Shown here: positions 34,587 through 44,093 of the stretch, in pieces
Layout of the letters: each line of letters starts with the position of its first letter
Position numbering within the stretch: the first letter of the stretch is position 1
Notes under the pieces: generated by a model
Database searches by the model: none
The model's input: only the letters and a program-made list of their open reading frames with translations
What the model was told of the DNA's origin: nothing
Source: CAZBNB01 sp964493245
GTDB taxonomy: Bacteria > Pseudomonadota > Gammaproteobacteria > Legionellales > Legionellaceae
NCBI GenBank assembly: GCA_964493245.1
Contig: CAZBNB010000003.1
Location: forward strand, 79,193-143,192
Direction: 5' to 3'
DNA: 64,000 nucleotides
Translations under genes and position numbers: made by a program

Positions 34587-37500
34587 TTACCTCATAACAA
34601 AACCAATTTGACCCGAATATCCATATAAAGAATGAATCTGTGACTGAATATTGGGATCTGTTTGACAATAAGGAATCGTATTAACAAACTGGATAAATTG
34701 ATCTAATGTAAAACCATACGGCAAATTTTCTGTGGTTGGATTGAGTAAAACGTGCTCTACAAACCCCTGTGCATATGCACCATATCGATAGGAAAAACCG
34801 TAGTCTGTTGTTGCAAAAGAAACGATTTGGAAAATGTTAGGCGTACGCAAGAGCATATGGAGAATGTACGTAGAACACCCTGATTGGACTGCTATATCAA
34901 AAAGATTAAAGCCCTTCTCAAGATCAATTGATTGGATAACTTGATTAGATTCTAATAATTCTAGAATCATTTCAGGCCAATTCAACTTGATTGCCATTTT
35001 TAGAAACGCATTATCATCCGCAGTTAAAAATTGTTGTCCGGGGAGCCTAGCCACCTTCCGAAATCGCATCATATCTTTAGAAGAAAATAAGGTTTCGAGC
35101 AATTTGTTGGACGTACAACTAATATGATATTGAAAAAAGGGTTCATGTATGAGTATCTCAAAAAACGTGTTGTATCCTTTTACACAAGCATCGCAGACCA
35201 AATCAATCAAAAAATAAGGCTCGTTTTCTAGCAAAGGCCTCGTTTGTGATAATAATGTTTTTATATTGTAAGCCGCTATGGAAGACAACGAAACGACCTG
35301 AAGCAAAGATCTCACGAGATCATAGCGCTGATTGCCAAAAGCCGTGCTGGCTATCCGTGAAATAAAATTAAAATCTTCGTGTAGTACAATACTGGTTTCC
35401 CATAATATTTTATATACCATTTCTGCTGGTAATGTTTTTTCAAATGTATGCATTATTAACTTTTTAGCAGAATCAACTGACAAAGGTCGGCTAATCCTAA
35501 AGAACTCATCCAACTTGAGGAGGTTATTTTCTTGTAAAGCTGAAAAAAATATATAAATATGATGATGCATATTATCAATATTCCGATTCCCAGGGGGCAT
35601 ACCAGAAGGGGAAAAAACCCTGGGATCATAAGGGCTGAAAGACACAGAACTAGGGGGGCTAACCACAGGAATTTGTATATTTAATGAGGAAAGTCTAGCT
35701 TCTACAGCAACTCTAGCTGCTTCGACAAGCCTAGCTGCTTCAGCAAGCCTAGCTGCTTTAGCAATCTTAGCTGCTTCAGCAATCTTAGCTGCTTCAGCAA
35801 TCTTAGCTGCTTCAGCAATCTTAGCCTCTTCAGCAATCTTAGCCTCTTCAGCAATCTTAGCCTCTTCAGCAATCTTAGCCTCNNNNNNNNNNNNNNNNNN
35901 NNNNNNNNNNNNNNNNNNNNNNNNNNNNNNNNNNNNNNNNNNNNNNNNNNNNNNNNNNNNNNNNNNNNNNNNNNNNNNNNNNCTTCAGCAATCTTAGCCT
36001 CTTCAGCAATCTTAGCCTCTTCAGCAATCTTAGCCTCTTCAGCAAGCCTAGCCTCTTCAGCAAGCTTAGCTGCTTCAGCAAGCTTAGCTGCTTCAGCAAG
36101 CCTAGCCTCTTCAGCAATCTTAGCCTCTTCAGCAAGCCTAGCCTCTTCAGCAATCTTAGCCTCTTCAGCAATCTTAGCCTCTTCAGCAAGCCTAGCCTCT
36201 TCAGCAAGCTTAGCTGCTTCAGCAAGCTTAGCTGCTTCAGCAAGCCTAGCCTCTTCAGCAATCTTAGCCTCTTCAGCAAGCCTAGCCTCTTCAGCAAGTC
36301 TAGCTGCTTCAGCAACCTTAGCTTCTTCAGCAAGCCTAGCTGCTTCAGAGCGTTGTTGATATGATTGAAAAAGAACATAAATCTCTTGCTTATTTTCCTC
36401 GAGGGCTTGTTTTTGCCACGTCGGAAACGCATCCAATATCGTATCAGGTAATAAAGATGGCGCCTTATCTAATAATTTACTAAGAAGGGGCGCTTTACTG
36501 TCCTTAATTAATTGAGAAATCCAAGAAAACCAAAATCCCCAAGTTTTAGAAAGTATGGTCCCCTCTTTTTCAGATATTAATACCGGTAAACGCAATAATT
36601 GGTATAACACATTGGGTTTATTATTCTCAACGGCTTGAAATAGTTTGAGCCAATCACCATCCGTTAATTGTAAAAATGAAGTCCAATGCTCCGGCGATTT
36701 GTATGCCTGTATATTGGTTATATTATCAATCACTTCCGATAAAAAAGAAGGTGGTCGCACACTAGATGGTTCAACCAATAAATCGGGGCATCCAGAATCA
36801 ATTCCCTGCGTTGCTTTTAACGGCTCAACGCTGTGAGGAATAGGTTCCTTTATCGGTGTAATACTGTCCTGAGATGTCGCACTATCCTCATGACTTGACT
36901 CGAATTTCTTACCTGATGTCGTTTTTTTCTTTCTGGGATATCGTTTCGGATTTTGTCGATTAAAAATAGCCAGTATTTCTTCGTTATTTTGCTCCACCGC
37001 AATATCATAAGCCGTTTTTTCATCTTTATTTTTGATGTCGGCAGTGTGTTTTTGACTAAAACACCACCGGACTAGCTCAGGTTTTTCTAATCGACAAGCA
37101 ATATGCAACAAAGAGTCTTTATTGTTATTAATTTTATTAACGTTAAACGAAAATCCATGCACAGCAGCGAAATTAACTAATAAGGAGATTCGGCTTACAG
37201 CCACTGTATTTTCTTCTCTCAAAACTATTTTTTCAAATACATGCTTTCCAGTTGCATCAAATTGATTTAGATCTGGTTTAAAGGGTTTATCCAATCTTGA
37301 GGCTGTGGCGAAAAATCGTTCGATTGGAAACGTGTCTTTTTGATTAAGATGCTCTACCAGATGAAAGATAGGAACACCGTTTTCTTCAAAAAGGTCTTTG
37401 ATCGGAACTAAATGATACAATAAGATTATTATGATTAACTCATTATGATAATTAAGATGAGATACCTGGGGTCTTAATTTATTATCTACTTTCAAAGCAG

Positions 37501-39148
37501 TTGTTTTTAAATAATACTGGACAAAATCGAGCAACTCTTTTTGCTTTTCTTCCCCAAGATCACTCAATATTGGCTTTTTACAAAATAAATCTTGATTTTT
37601 CATAAACAAATGATCAAAACTTTCTTGAGAAAATTGCCCCCAAAAGACATCAAAAGAATGCATTCTTGTCTGAGATTCAGGCAAATATTGATTCAACAAA
37701 TCATTATCAACAATAAATTTTGATAACTTGTTAGCTAATAGCCAACAGACAAAATTAACATAAGTCGATGTATTTTCAATACAAAAACGAAATTCTTTCC
37801 ATTCAGTGTGGGCTAACAACCACTGAATGGCCATAAGATACTTCTCAATAAAGTCGCTAGAGAGGTTTTTGTGTATAAAAATAAGAGACATCATGTTTGA
37901 AATTGTATACACCACTGAAACTTCGTCCAATTCCAGAAGGTCTTCTTGATGCAGCAAATCCATCATCTCAGCGTTTTTACAGTAAATAATAATCGGATAA
38001 CCGTTGTATCTATCCCATTTTGAAAACACACTTCCGCGAGAATTAGGCTCAGCAGCAACCGTTGACGCAATCATATTTTGAGCTTGACGAGCACTAGACA
38101 AAATCATGGATAGCAATCTTGAATCACCCTGCTCAAGAGCAGAAAATAAAATAGATGGCGTCCAATCCGCTGGCGAAAAATCAGCCAATACAGTTTCAAC
38201 GTAAGTGTAATGACCATGCAAAACACCGTAAATAATGGCTTTATTCTGATAGCTATCTTTGATTGTCATATCGAATAAACTGGCAATAAATTGATTAAAA
38301 AAAGAATCCGTTGGCATATCAGGTGACATTCGCGCGACGACATTTGCAACGAGGGTTTTATCTCGATTTTCTAAGAATGTACAAGCATAGTTTTTACCTA
38401 CAGAATCTATTTTTTTAATCGAAAACCAACTGGGACGCTCTTCTTGCAAAACATCAAAAATATAGATGATGAGCTCTAGCGATGTGGTATTCATTAATAC
38501 GGATGACAAAACATCTTGTTGAGAAAGATCAAGCGAGCCAAAAATACGCCCATCTAGAATCAGTTGACGCAACCAGGATCGGTTCGCCCAATAAAGTGGC
38601 TCAACCCAGTTGGCGTGCACCTGACACTGAGAACGACGAAAAAAATAGATTGTGATAAACTCATCAAGAAAATTTTTTGTAAAAATAAAATGAAAAATAT
38701 GGTTATAATCGGTTTGAGACAAGTATGCATCAGGTTGAGTCAACATAACAATGGTAAAATAGGACAAGCCTTCTTCACAGAACCACTGATAAAAGCTTTC
38801 GCCATCATGGTTGACGACATTAAAAGTAATGCCTAATTCTAGACATCTTCTGACATAATCTCCAACCGTCTTAAACCAATTGTCGAACTCCAGCGGGTAA
38901 AGAGATCTGGCTGCATAAAAAACAAAAGGAATGGGATTGAGTCTGTCCGTTTTCTCAACAAGATGTAGATTGTTTATTTTTTGAATGTCTTCTGGTGTTG
39001 GTCTAGCCGATTTTCCATCCGTTTTTACATATTTCAGCATTTTATCAAAAAGCGGATAGTATTTTTCTTTATATAATTTCTCTTCAGCATTTAATGGGCG
39101 TTTACTCTGCATCATTTTTCCAATATGTTTTCTGTCAAAAAATAACAT
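34587..39148 (-). CDS. Very large ankyrin/coiled-coil repeat protein, sequence interrupted by an assembly gap
   Basis: One reading frame starts at ATG 39148, runs into an 18-bp tandem repeat array, meets 100 N (35883-35982), and resumes on the far side. Beyond the gap the natural frame reads EAAKIAEAA units without a stop and continues through LSSLNIQIPVVSPP into the segment ending at 34587. The artificial 100-N spacer shifts the frame by one, which hides this. At least about 1,490 residues are present outside the gap. Parts: helical N-terminal region; ankyrin-like repeats at about 670-730 (DSLLHIACRLEKPELVRWC); the low-complexity EEAKIA/EEARLA/EAAKLA helix array; an alpha-helical C-terminal domain with IPYCQTDPNIQ. 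It resembles ankyrin effectors of Legionellales; role unknown. Confidence 0.75.
35702..36349. repeat. 18-bp tandem repeat array encoding a 6-residue helical unit
   Basis: About 30 visible copies of CTTCAGCAATCTTAGCCT-type units flank the gap: about 10 on the low-coordinate side and about 20 on the other. They encode E-E/A-A-K/R-I/L-A. Unit variants (AAGC/AATC, GCCT/GCTG) recur in blocks, for example two near-identical stretches around 36060-36180 and 36200-36300, showing segmental duplication within the array. Such arrays are prone to copy-number change and explain the failed assembly. Confidence 0.9.
35883..35982. other. Assembly gap (100 N)
   Basis: Exactly 100 undetermined bases, the conventional placeholder for a gap of unknown size. 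It lies inside the 18-bp repeat array, so the true number of repeat units is unknown. Confidence 0.97.
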
Positions 39149-39385
39149 CACAAGCTTATTGATAGCACCGTATCATCTGATACAGTCGTTTCAAGGTATT
39201 AAAGCTTTTGGTGATGATAAAGAGGCATATTGTATCATAAATATGCAAATATTGGAAGTTATTTGTAAAAAATAAATACAAAAAGCCTGTGTATATAGCG
39301 CGTTAATTTTTAAGAGAATGAATACATTGCGTCATACTCAACCACGTTCTGACTGGATTTAAGGCATTACGATGATAAGAGGTCC

Positions 39386-40111
39386 TTAATCAACGCTGCT
39401 TAGATAAATATCAAAACGAATCGTTTTCCCATGGATGCTGCTATTAGGTTTGAGTAAAGGTGGCTGGTGTTCAGGCCATTTAACAACCACACGATGATGC
39501 GCACGTTGGCGAGCAAGTTCAATGAGTGGTAAAACATCCATATCGGGGCCGATCAAATGTTGCAAAATTTGCATGTCTTTTTTTACCAGTGCCGATTTTT
39601 GACGTGCTGGGTGCATGGGATCAAGATAAATAACATCGGGATAATCATGTGTCAGGGTTTGTAAGTAATCAAACGCTTGGGTGTGTAACAAAGATAAACT
39701 ACCAAATAGCGAAGGCGGTTGAAATCGGCAAAGACCATCTTGCAATAAAGCGCCCATCACAGGATTCCGCTCTAACATTAAAACGTCAGCACCCAAATGC
39801 GCGAGAATAATGGCGTCGCGCCCCCACCCGGCAGTCGCGTCTATCACGCGTAGATTGGACTGAGGTTGGCAGGCTTTTACCAAGCCTTGTTGTTTTCCTG
39901 CACGAGAACGCTTTAACCATTGAGGATCTTGAAAATCGACCCAAAGCGGCGAGAAACCATCAACCAAGAGTTCTAAACGATCAGGAGTCAGGTTTAACCT
40001 TGGTAAAACCTGTTCATCAAGATAAAAACCATACGTATCCATTAACTGCTGCGCGTCTGATACCAAAGTAGGTGATGCCACACTCAAAGGAAAAGACAGC
40101 GCATTGCTCAT
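39386..40111 (-). CDS. rsmJ: 16S rRNA (guanine-1516-N2)-methyltransferase RsmJ
   Basis: A 241-residue SAM-dependent methyltransferase. LRVIDATAGWGRDAIILAHLG is the SAM-binding motif I typical of RsmJ (YhiQ), followed by VLMLERNPVMGALLQDGL and the catalytic-region YLDPMHPARQKSALVKKDM. It ends 3 bp before the glyS stop on the same strand, suggesting co-transcription with glyQS. The 234 bp between it and the giant repeat gene are AT-rich and hold no gene. Confidence 0.9.
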   Translation of the reverse strand: MSNALSFPLSVASPTLVSDAQQLMDTYGFYLDEQVLPRLNLTPDRLELLVDGFSPLWVDFQDPQWLKRSRAGKQQGLVKACQPQSNLRVIDATAGWGRDAIILAHLGADVLMLERNPVMGALLQDGLCRFQPPSLFGSLSLLHTQAFDYLQTLTHDYPDVIYLDPMHPARQKSALVKKDMQILQHLIGPDMDVLPLIELARQRAHHRVVVKWPEHQPPLLKPNSSIHGKTIRFDIYLSSVD

Positions 40112-40114
40112 GAT

Positions 40115-42283
40115 TTAGATTTGTTTTAATTTGGATAAACTGGCACGCGTGAGCTGGTTACTGGGTTGTGGCGCGCTGACTAAATTAGCTAATTGAGAAA
40201 TATCCGCAACACCCTGCAAAATATGCTGTAAGCGTACCAAAATATTCAAGCGATTTTGCTTAACAGCCACATCATCAACCATCACCATGACTTGATCAAA
40301 AAAAGCATCAACCGGCGTTTTAAGTGTTGCTAGCGCCGTCAGAATAGCATGATACTGCCCTGCGACGTATTCAGGCTCGACCACTTTTTCAATGTGTTTA
40401 ATTTGATCATACAAAGCACGTTCAGCTGGCTCTGTAAGCAAGCTTGATTGTATTTTTTTTGACTTCGGTAGATCAGATTCCGCTGTTTGTGACAAAATAT
40501 TGCTCACGCGTTTACAAGCCTGAGACAAAGCGGCCGCTTCCGGTAATTTCACAAACTCTAGCAGCGCACGAAGGCGTTTATCTAAATCATATAACCATTC
40601 ATCTTGTCGTGCACGTACTGCATAAATAATCTCAAGTGCAATTCCCTGACTTTGGTAATAAGATTGCAAACGCTCGAGAATAAATGTTTTTAATTCTGTA
40701 TTTAAAACCGCCGGAGAAACAGTCAGTTGTTCGTTAAATAAATGCCTTGTGGTATCAATCAATGCAGACAACGTTAATTGGACTGGATTTTTAACCAACA
40801 TTCTCACTAATGCCAACGCATGACGTCGTAGCTTAAATGGGTCTTTCACCCCAGTTGGTTTTTGACCAATTCCCCAAAAACCAACCAAGGTATCCAGACG
40901 ATCAACCAACGACAGTGCTGTTCCTAGAGAAGAGCTAGGCAGAGTATCGGTCGCAAACTTGGGTAAATATTGCTCGTGTAATGCCGAAGCAACCGGTGTC
41001 GACTCACCATTTGCAAGAGCATAATAATACCCCATTAAACCTTGTAATTCGGGAAATTCACCAACCATACCAGTCAGCAAATCACATTTAGATAACAACA
41101 CGGCACGCTGCGCTTCATCTGCATTCAGATTAAAGGCATGTTGTAACGCATCCATTAAAACGGCCATACGGGCTGTTTTATCTGCCAGGCTCCCTAAACG
41201 AACTTGAAACACCACTTTTTCAGTTGCTGGCAGATATTCTGTGAGTGGCTTCTTTAAATCTTGTTGATAGAAAAACGCCGCGTCGCTTAAACGCGCACGC
41301 ATCACTTTTTCATTACCTAAAACCACTTGTTGTGGATGCCGACTTTCTATATTGCTGACCGTGATAAAGTGCGGACTTAATTGACCAGATGCATCTTGTA
41401 GTGCAAAGCATTTTTGATGTGATTGCATCGCTGCAATCAAGGCTTCAGCTGGCACAGACAAAAAAGACGCATCGAAAGAAACCATGAGTGCTTTGGGCCA
41501 CTCAACAATAGAGGTTACCTCATCGAGCAAATCATCAGGAATAATGGCTTGCAAATGATGCTCACTGGCAATCGCTTCTACTTGTTGACGAATGGCTTGA
41601 CGACGCTTTGCAAAATCAGCGAACACATAAGCATCTGCGAGTAAAGATTCGTACAAACAAGGGACGGGAATAGCTACTGTCTTTGGATAATGGAACCGAT
41701 GCCCGTAACTAAGATTGCCTGCCTTCACGCCTAGAATGTCGCCTTCAATAACAGCATCACCATACAATAAAACAGCCCAATGTACCGGACGCACGAACTC
41801 ATGATCACCATTACCCCAGCGCATCGATTTAGCGATAGGCAATGCATCGACAGCCTCTTGGATCATGGGTAATAACAAATCACGCGTCAACAAACCAGGC
41901 TGAGTCGTTTCATAAAACCACCACTCGCCCTTTTCTGTTTTCATGCGCTTAAGCGTTTTGATTTCAACGCCACACGATTTTGCAAAACCCAATAAAGCTT
42001 GAGAAGGCTGCGCTGTTTTGTCCTGCGGCAAGACCGCTGGACCACGTCGCGAAATCATTTGTATGGGTTGTTGTGCTGCCACTTCATGTAATAAAACAGC
42101 CAAACGTCTGGGCGTGGCAAATGTTCGCACCTGACCGTGTGCGATGCCTAATTTACTGAGTTGATTGACAATATGATTCGCCAACGCTTCGGGCAATGGC
42201 TTCACTGCACCAGAAGGAAGCTCTTCGGTACCTATTTCAATCAATAAATCATGCGACTTCGATTTTACTTTCAACTTGTTCAT
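40115..42283 (-). CDS. glyS: Glycine--tRNA ligase beta subunit
   Basis: The 722-residue beta chain of bacterial-type tetrameric GlyRS. The N-terminal LLIEIGTEELPSG and SMRWGNGDHEFVRPVHW are diagnostic; the C-terminal HD-like and anticodon-binding regions are present (DPFKLRRHALALVR). The start at 42283 lies inside glyQ, overlapping by 35 bp, and the only upstream Met is this one. Translational coupling to glyQ is likely. Confidence 0.95.
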   Translation of the reverse strand: MNKLKVKSKSHDLLIEIGTEELPSGAVKPLPEALANHIVNQLSKLGIAHGQVRTFATPRRLAVLLHEVAAQQPIQMISRRGPAVLPQDKTAQPSQALLGFAKSCGVEIKTLKRMKTEKGEWWFYETTQPGLLTRDLLLPMIQEAVDALPIAKSMRWGNGDHEFVRPVHWAVLLYGDAVIEGDILGVKAGNLSYGHRFHYPKTVAIPVPCLYESLLADAYVFADFAKRRQAIRQQVEAIASEHHLQAIIPDDLLDEVTSIVEWPKALMVSFDASFLSVPAEALIAAMQSHQKCFALQDASGQLSPHFITVSNIESRHPQQVVLGNEKVMRARLSDAAFFYQQDLKKPLTEYLPATEKVVFQVRLGSLADKTARMAVLMDALQHAFNLNADEAQRAVLLSKCDLLTGMVGEFPELQGLMGYYYALANGESTPVASALHEQYLPKFATDTLPSSSLGTALSLVDRLDTLVGFWGIGQKPTGVKDPFKLRRHALALVRMLVKNPVQLTLSALIDTTRHLFNEQLTVSPAVLNTELKTFILERLQSYYQSQGIALEIIYAVRARQDEWLYDLDKRLRALLEFVKLPEAAALSQACKRVSNILSQTAESDLPKSKKIQSSLLTEPAERALYDQIKHIEKVVEPEYVAGQYHAILTALATLKTPVDAFFDQVMVMVDDVAVKQNRLNILVRLQHILQGVADISQLANLVSAPQPSNQLTRASLSKLKQI

Positions 42284-43133
42284 AATACGTCTGGGCTACT
42301 GCTCTCGATAATTCGCGAACGCGCAAAATATATCGTTGGCGTTCAGTGACCGATATGGCGCGTCGTGCATCTAATAAGTTAAACACATGAGAAGCCTTGA
42401 TCACCATCTCATATGCGGGTAAGGGTAATTGTAAATCAATTAACTTCTGTGCTTCTGCTTCATAATAATCAAACTGGCTAAACAAGGCATCTACATTTGC
42501 ATGCTCAAAGTTATAAGCAGATTGTTGTATTTCGTTCTCTAAAAACACATCGCCGTATGTGACGATACCATGTACCGTATTCGCCCAAGGCATATCAAAA
42601 AAACTTTTAACACCTAATAAAGACATAGCCAACCGCTCTAAGCCATAAGTCAATTCACCCGTGATTGGTTTGCAAGGAATACCACCCACTTGCTGAAAGT
42701 AAGTAAATTGCGATACTTCCATGCCATTTTGCCAAACTTCCCAACCCAATCCCCATGCGCCGAGTGTAGGTGACTCCCAATTGTCTTCAACAAAACGAAT
42801 ATCATCGGTGAGTGGATCAATACCCAATGCGCGTAACGAATCAAGGTATTTATCTTGAATGTCTAAGGGAGATGGCTTCAAGACCACTTGAAATTGATAA
42901 TAATGCTGCACTCGGTTTGGATTTTCGCCGTAGCGACCATCCGTTGGGCGCCTTGAGGGCTGAACATAAGCAGCCGCCCATGGTTTAGATCCAATAGCAC
43001 GCAAAAAAGTAGCTGGATGGAATGTACCAGCTCCCACTTCCATATCAAACGGCTGTAAGATCAAACAACCCTGCTTCGCCCAAAAGGCTTGCAGAGTCAG
43101 AATGATATCTTGAAAGGTATTGGGTTTTATCAT
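42249..43133 (-). CDS. glyQ: Glycine--tRNA ligase alpha subunit
   Basis: The 294-residue catalytic chain of bacterial-type GlyRS. TFQDIILTLQAFWAKQGC at the N-terminus, EVGAGTFHPATFLRAIG and RRPTDGRYGENPNR are class II active-site segments. ATG 43133 is preferred to the TTG at 43136; AGGAAAG upstream overlaps the end of the preceding gene. The gene follows the Com1-like gene by 4 bp, and overlaps glyS. Confidence 0.96.
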   Translation of the reverse strand: MIKPNTFQDIILTLQAFWAKQGCLILQPFDMEVGAGTFHPATFLRAIGSKPWAAAYVQPSRRPTDGRYGENPNRVQHYYQFQVVLKPSPLDIQDKYLDSLRALGIDPLTDDIRFVEDNWESPTLGAWGLGWEVWQNGMEVSQFTYFQQVGGIPCKPITGELTYGLERLAMSLLGVKSFFDMPWANTVHGIVTYGDVFLENEIQQSAYNFEHANVDALFSQFDYYEAEAQKLIDLQLPLPAYEMVIKASHVFNLLDARRAISVTERQRYILRVRELSRAVAQTYYEQVESKIEVA

Positions 43134-43137
43134 CAAA

Positions 43138-43923
43138 CTACTTTCCTGCTGCCTTTGTTACCATATCTTGTAGTGATTGAACAGAAGCTGCGCCTGGAAT
43201 AAACGCAATGTCGCTATTCGCTTTAAACTCGCCATTCGGTGTTGCCAAAACCACAAAAGCAGGGGTTCCCATGAGGCGCATTTTTTCAGCTAAATTGCGG
43301 TTAGAAAGCAACACGTCATTGACGACTTTGCTATCCATATCTGCTTTCAGTTTTGTCATGTTCAAACCAGCATTTTTTGCGATCTCCATGAGTTTTTCTT
43401 CGCTTAAATGGCCACCTGATTTAAACAACGCTTCTTGCACTTTAAAATACTGATTTGGACCTTGCATTGCAGCAGCAATCGCTAATTTAGAAGCCATTTC
43501 AGAATCTTTACCAAAAATAGGGAACTCTTTATAAACAACGCGCAGGTTAGGATTTTTCGCAATCAATTCATTGATAACAGGCTTCATTTTAATACAATGA
43601 CCGCAATAATAATCAAAGAACTCAACCAAGGTTACATTGCCTTTTGCATTACCAGCAACGGTTAAAGAGCCTGCAATTAATTCTTTTGCATTAGCATTAA
43701 TCGCTGTTTTAGCACTTGCTTGCATTTCTTGTTGTTGTTTCATTTGCAATGCTTGAGATGCTTCAACAAGAACCTCTGGGTTTTTAACCAAATATTCACG
43801 AATAATTTTTTCGATCTGCTTTTTGTTTTCAGCACACACAGGCGCTGTTTTTGTATCGGCGAAGGTCGTTGAGCTGCTCAACGCTGCAACCAATGCTGTA
43901 GTCAGGAATAAATGTCGTTTCAC
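43138..43923 (-). CDS. Com1-like DsbA-family periplasmic thiol oxidoreductase
   Basis: A 261-residue exported thioredoxin-fold protein: signal peptide through about residue 22 (ALSSSTTFA), a helical dimerisation-like segment (30-80), and active site CGHC at 107-110 in EFFDYYCGHC; the cis-Pro loop is GTPAFVV. It matches the Com1/DsbA2 group known from Coxiella and Legionella, where it is a surface-associated immunogen and disulfide isomerase/oxidase. The start codon is GTG, preceded by AAGGAGCTTAAG. DsbD, its probable reductant if it acts as an isomerase, is at 32.4 kb. Confidence 0.87.
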   Translation of the reverse strand: MKRHLFLTTALVAALSSSTTFADTKTAPVCAENKKQIEKIIREYLVKNPEVLVEASQALQMKQQQEMQASAKTAINANAKELIAGSLTVAGNAKGNVTLVEFFDYYCGHCIKMKPVINELIAKNPNLRVVYKEFPIFGKDSEMASKLAIAAAMQGPNQYFKVQEALFKSGGHLSEEKLMEIAKNAGLNMTKLKADMDSKVVNDVLLSNRNLAEKMRLMGTPAFVVLATPNGEFKANSDIAFIPGAASVQSLQDMVTKAAGK

Positions 43924-44093
43924 CTTAAGCTCCTTGATTTAACCGACGAATAAGGGACTGAACGTAACATGAGAGGCGATAAAGTGTCAATAGAAACACG
44001 CTAGGTTACCTCAAGACAACGCAACGTTTTACTGGTTGATTTATCCATTTTTTTAAGTAATTCTTGTCTTAAATTAGTGTGTGAAGGATGATC

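Noticed and set aside
35702..35882. C-terminal tail of Arg/Leu/Lys-rich repeats (RLRLLK type) after the gap
   Set aside because: It is an out-of-frame reading of the same 18-bp repeat caused by the 100-N spacer; the natural frame continues EAAKIA units into the downstream segment.
35702..36349. CRISPR array
   Set aside because: Units are contiguous 18-bp coding repeats without unique spacers.
35875..36432. Separate 185-residue Leu/Lys-rich frame across the repeat array
   Set aside because: A shadow frame of the 18-bp repeat on the same strand; low complexity and no start signal.
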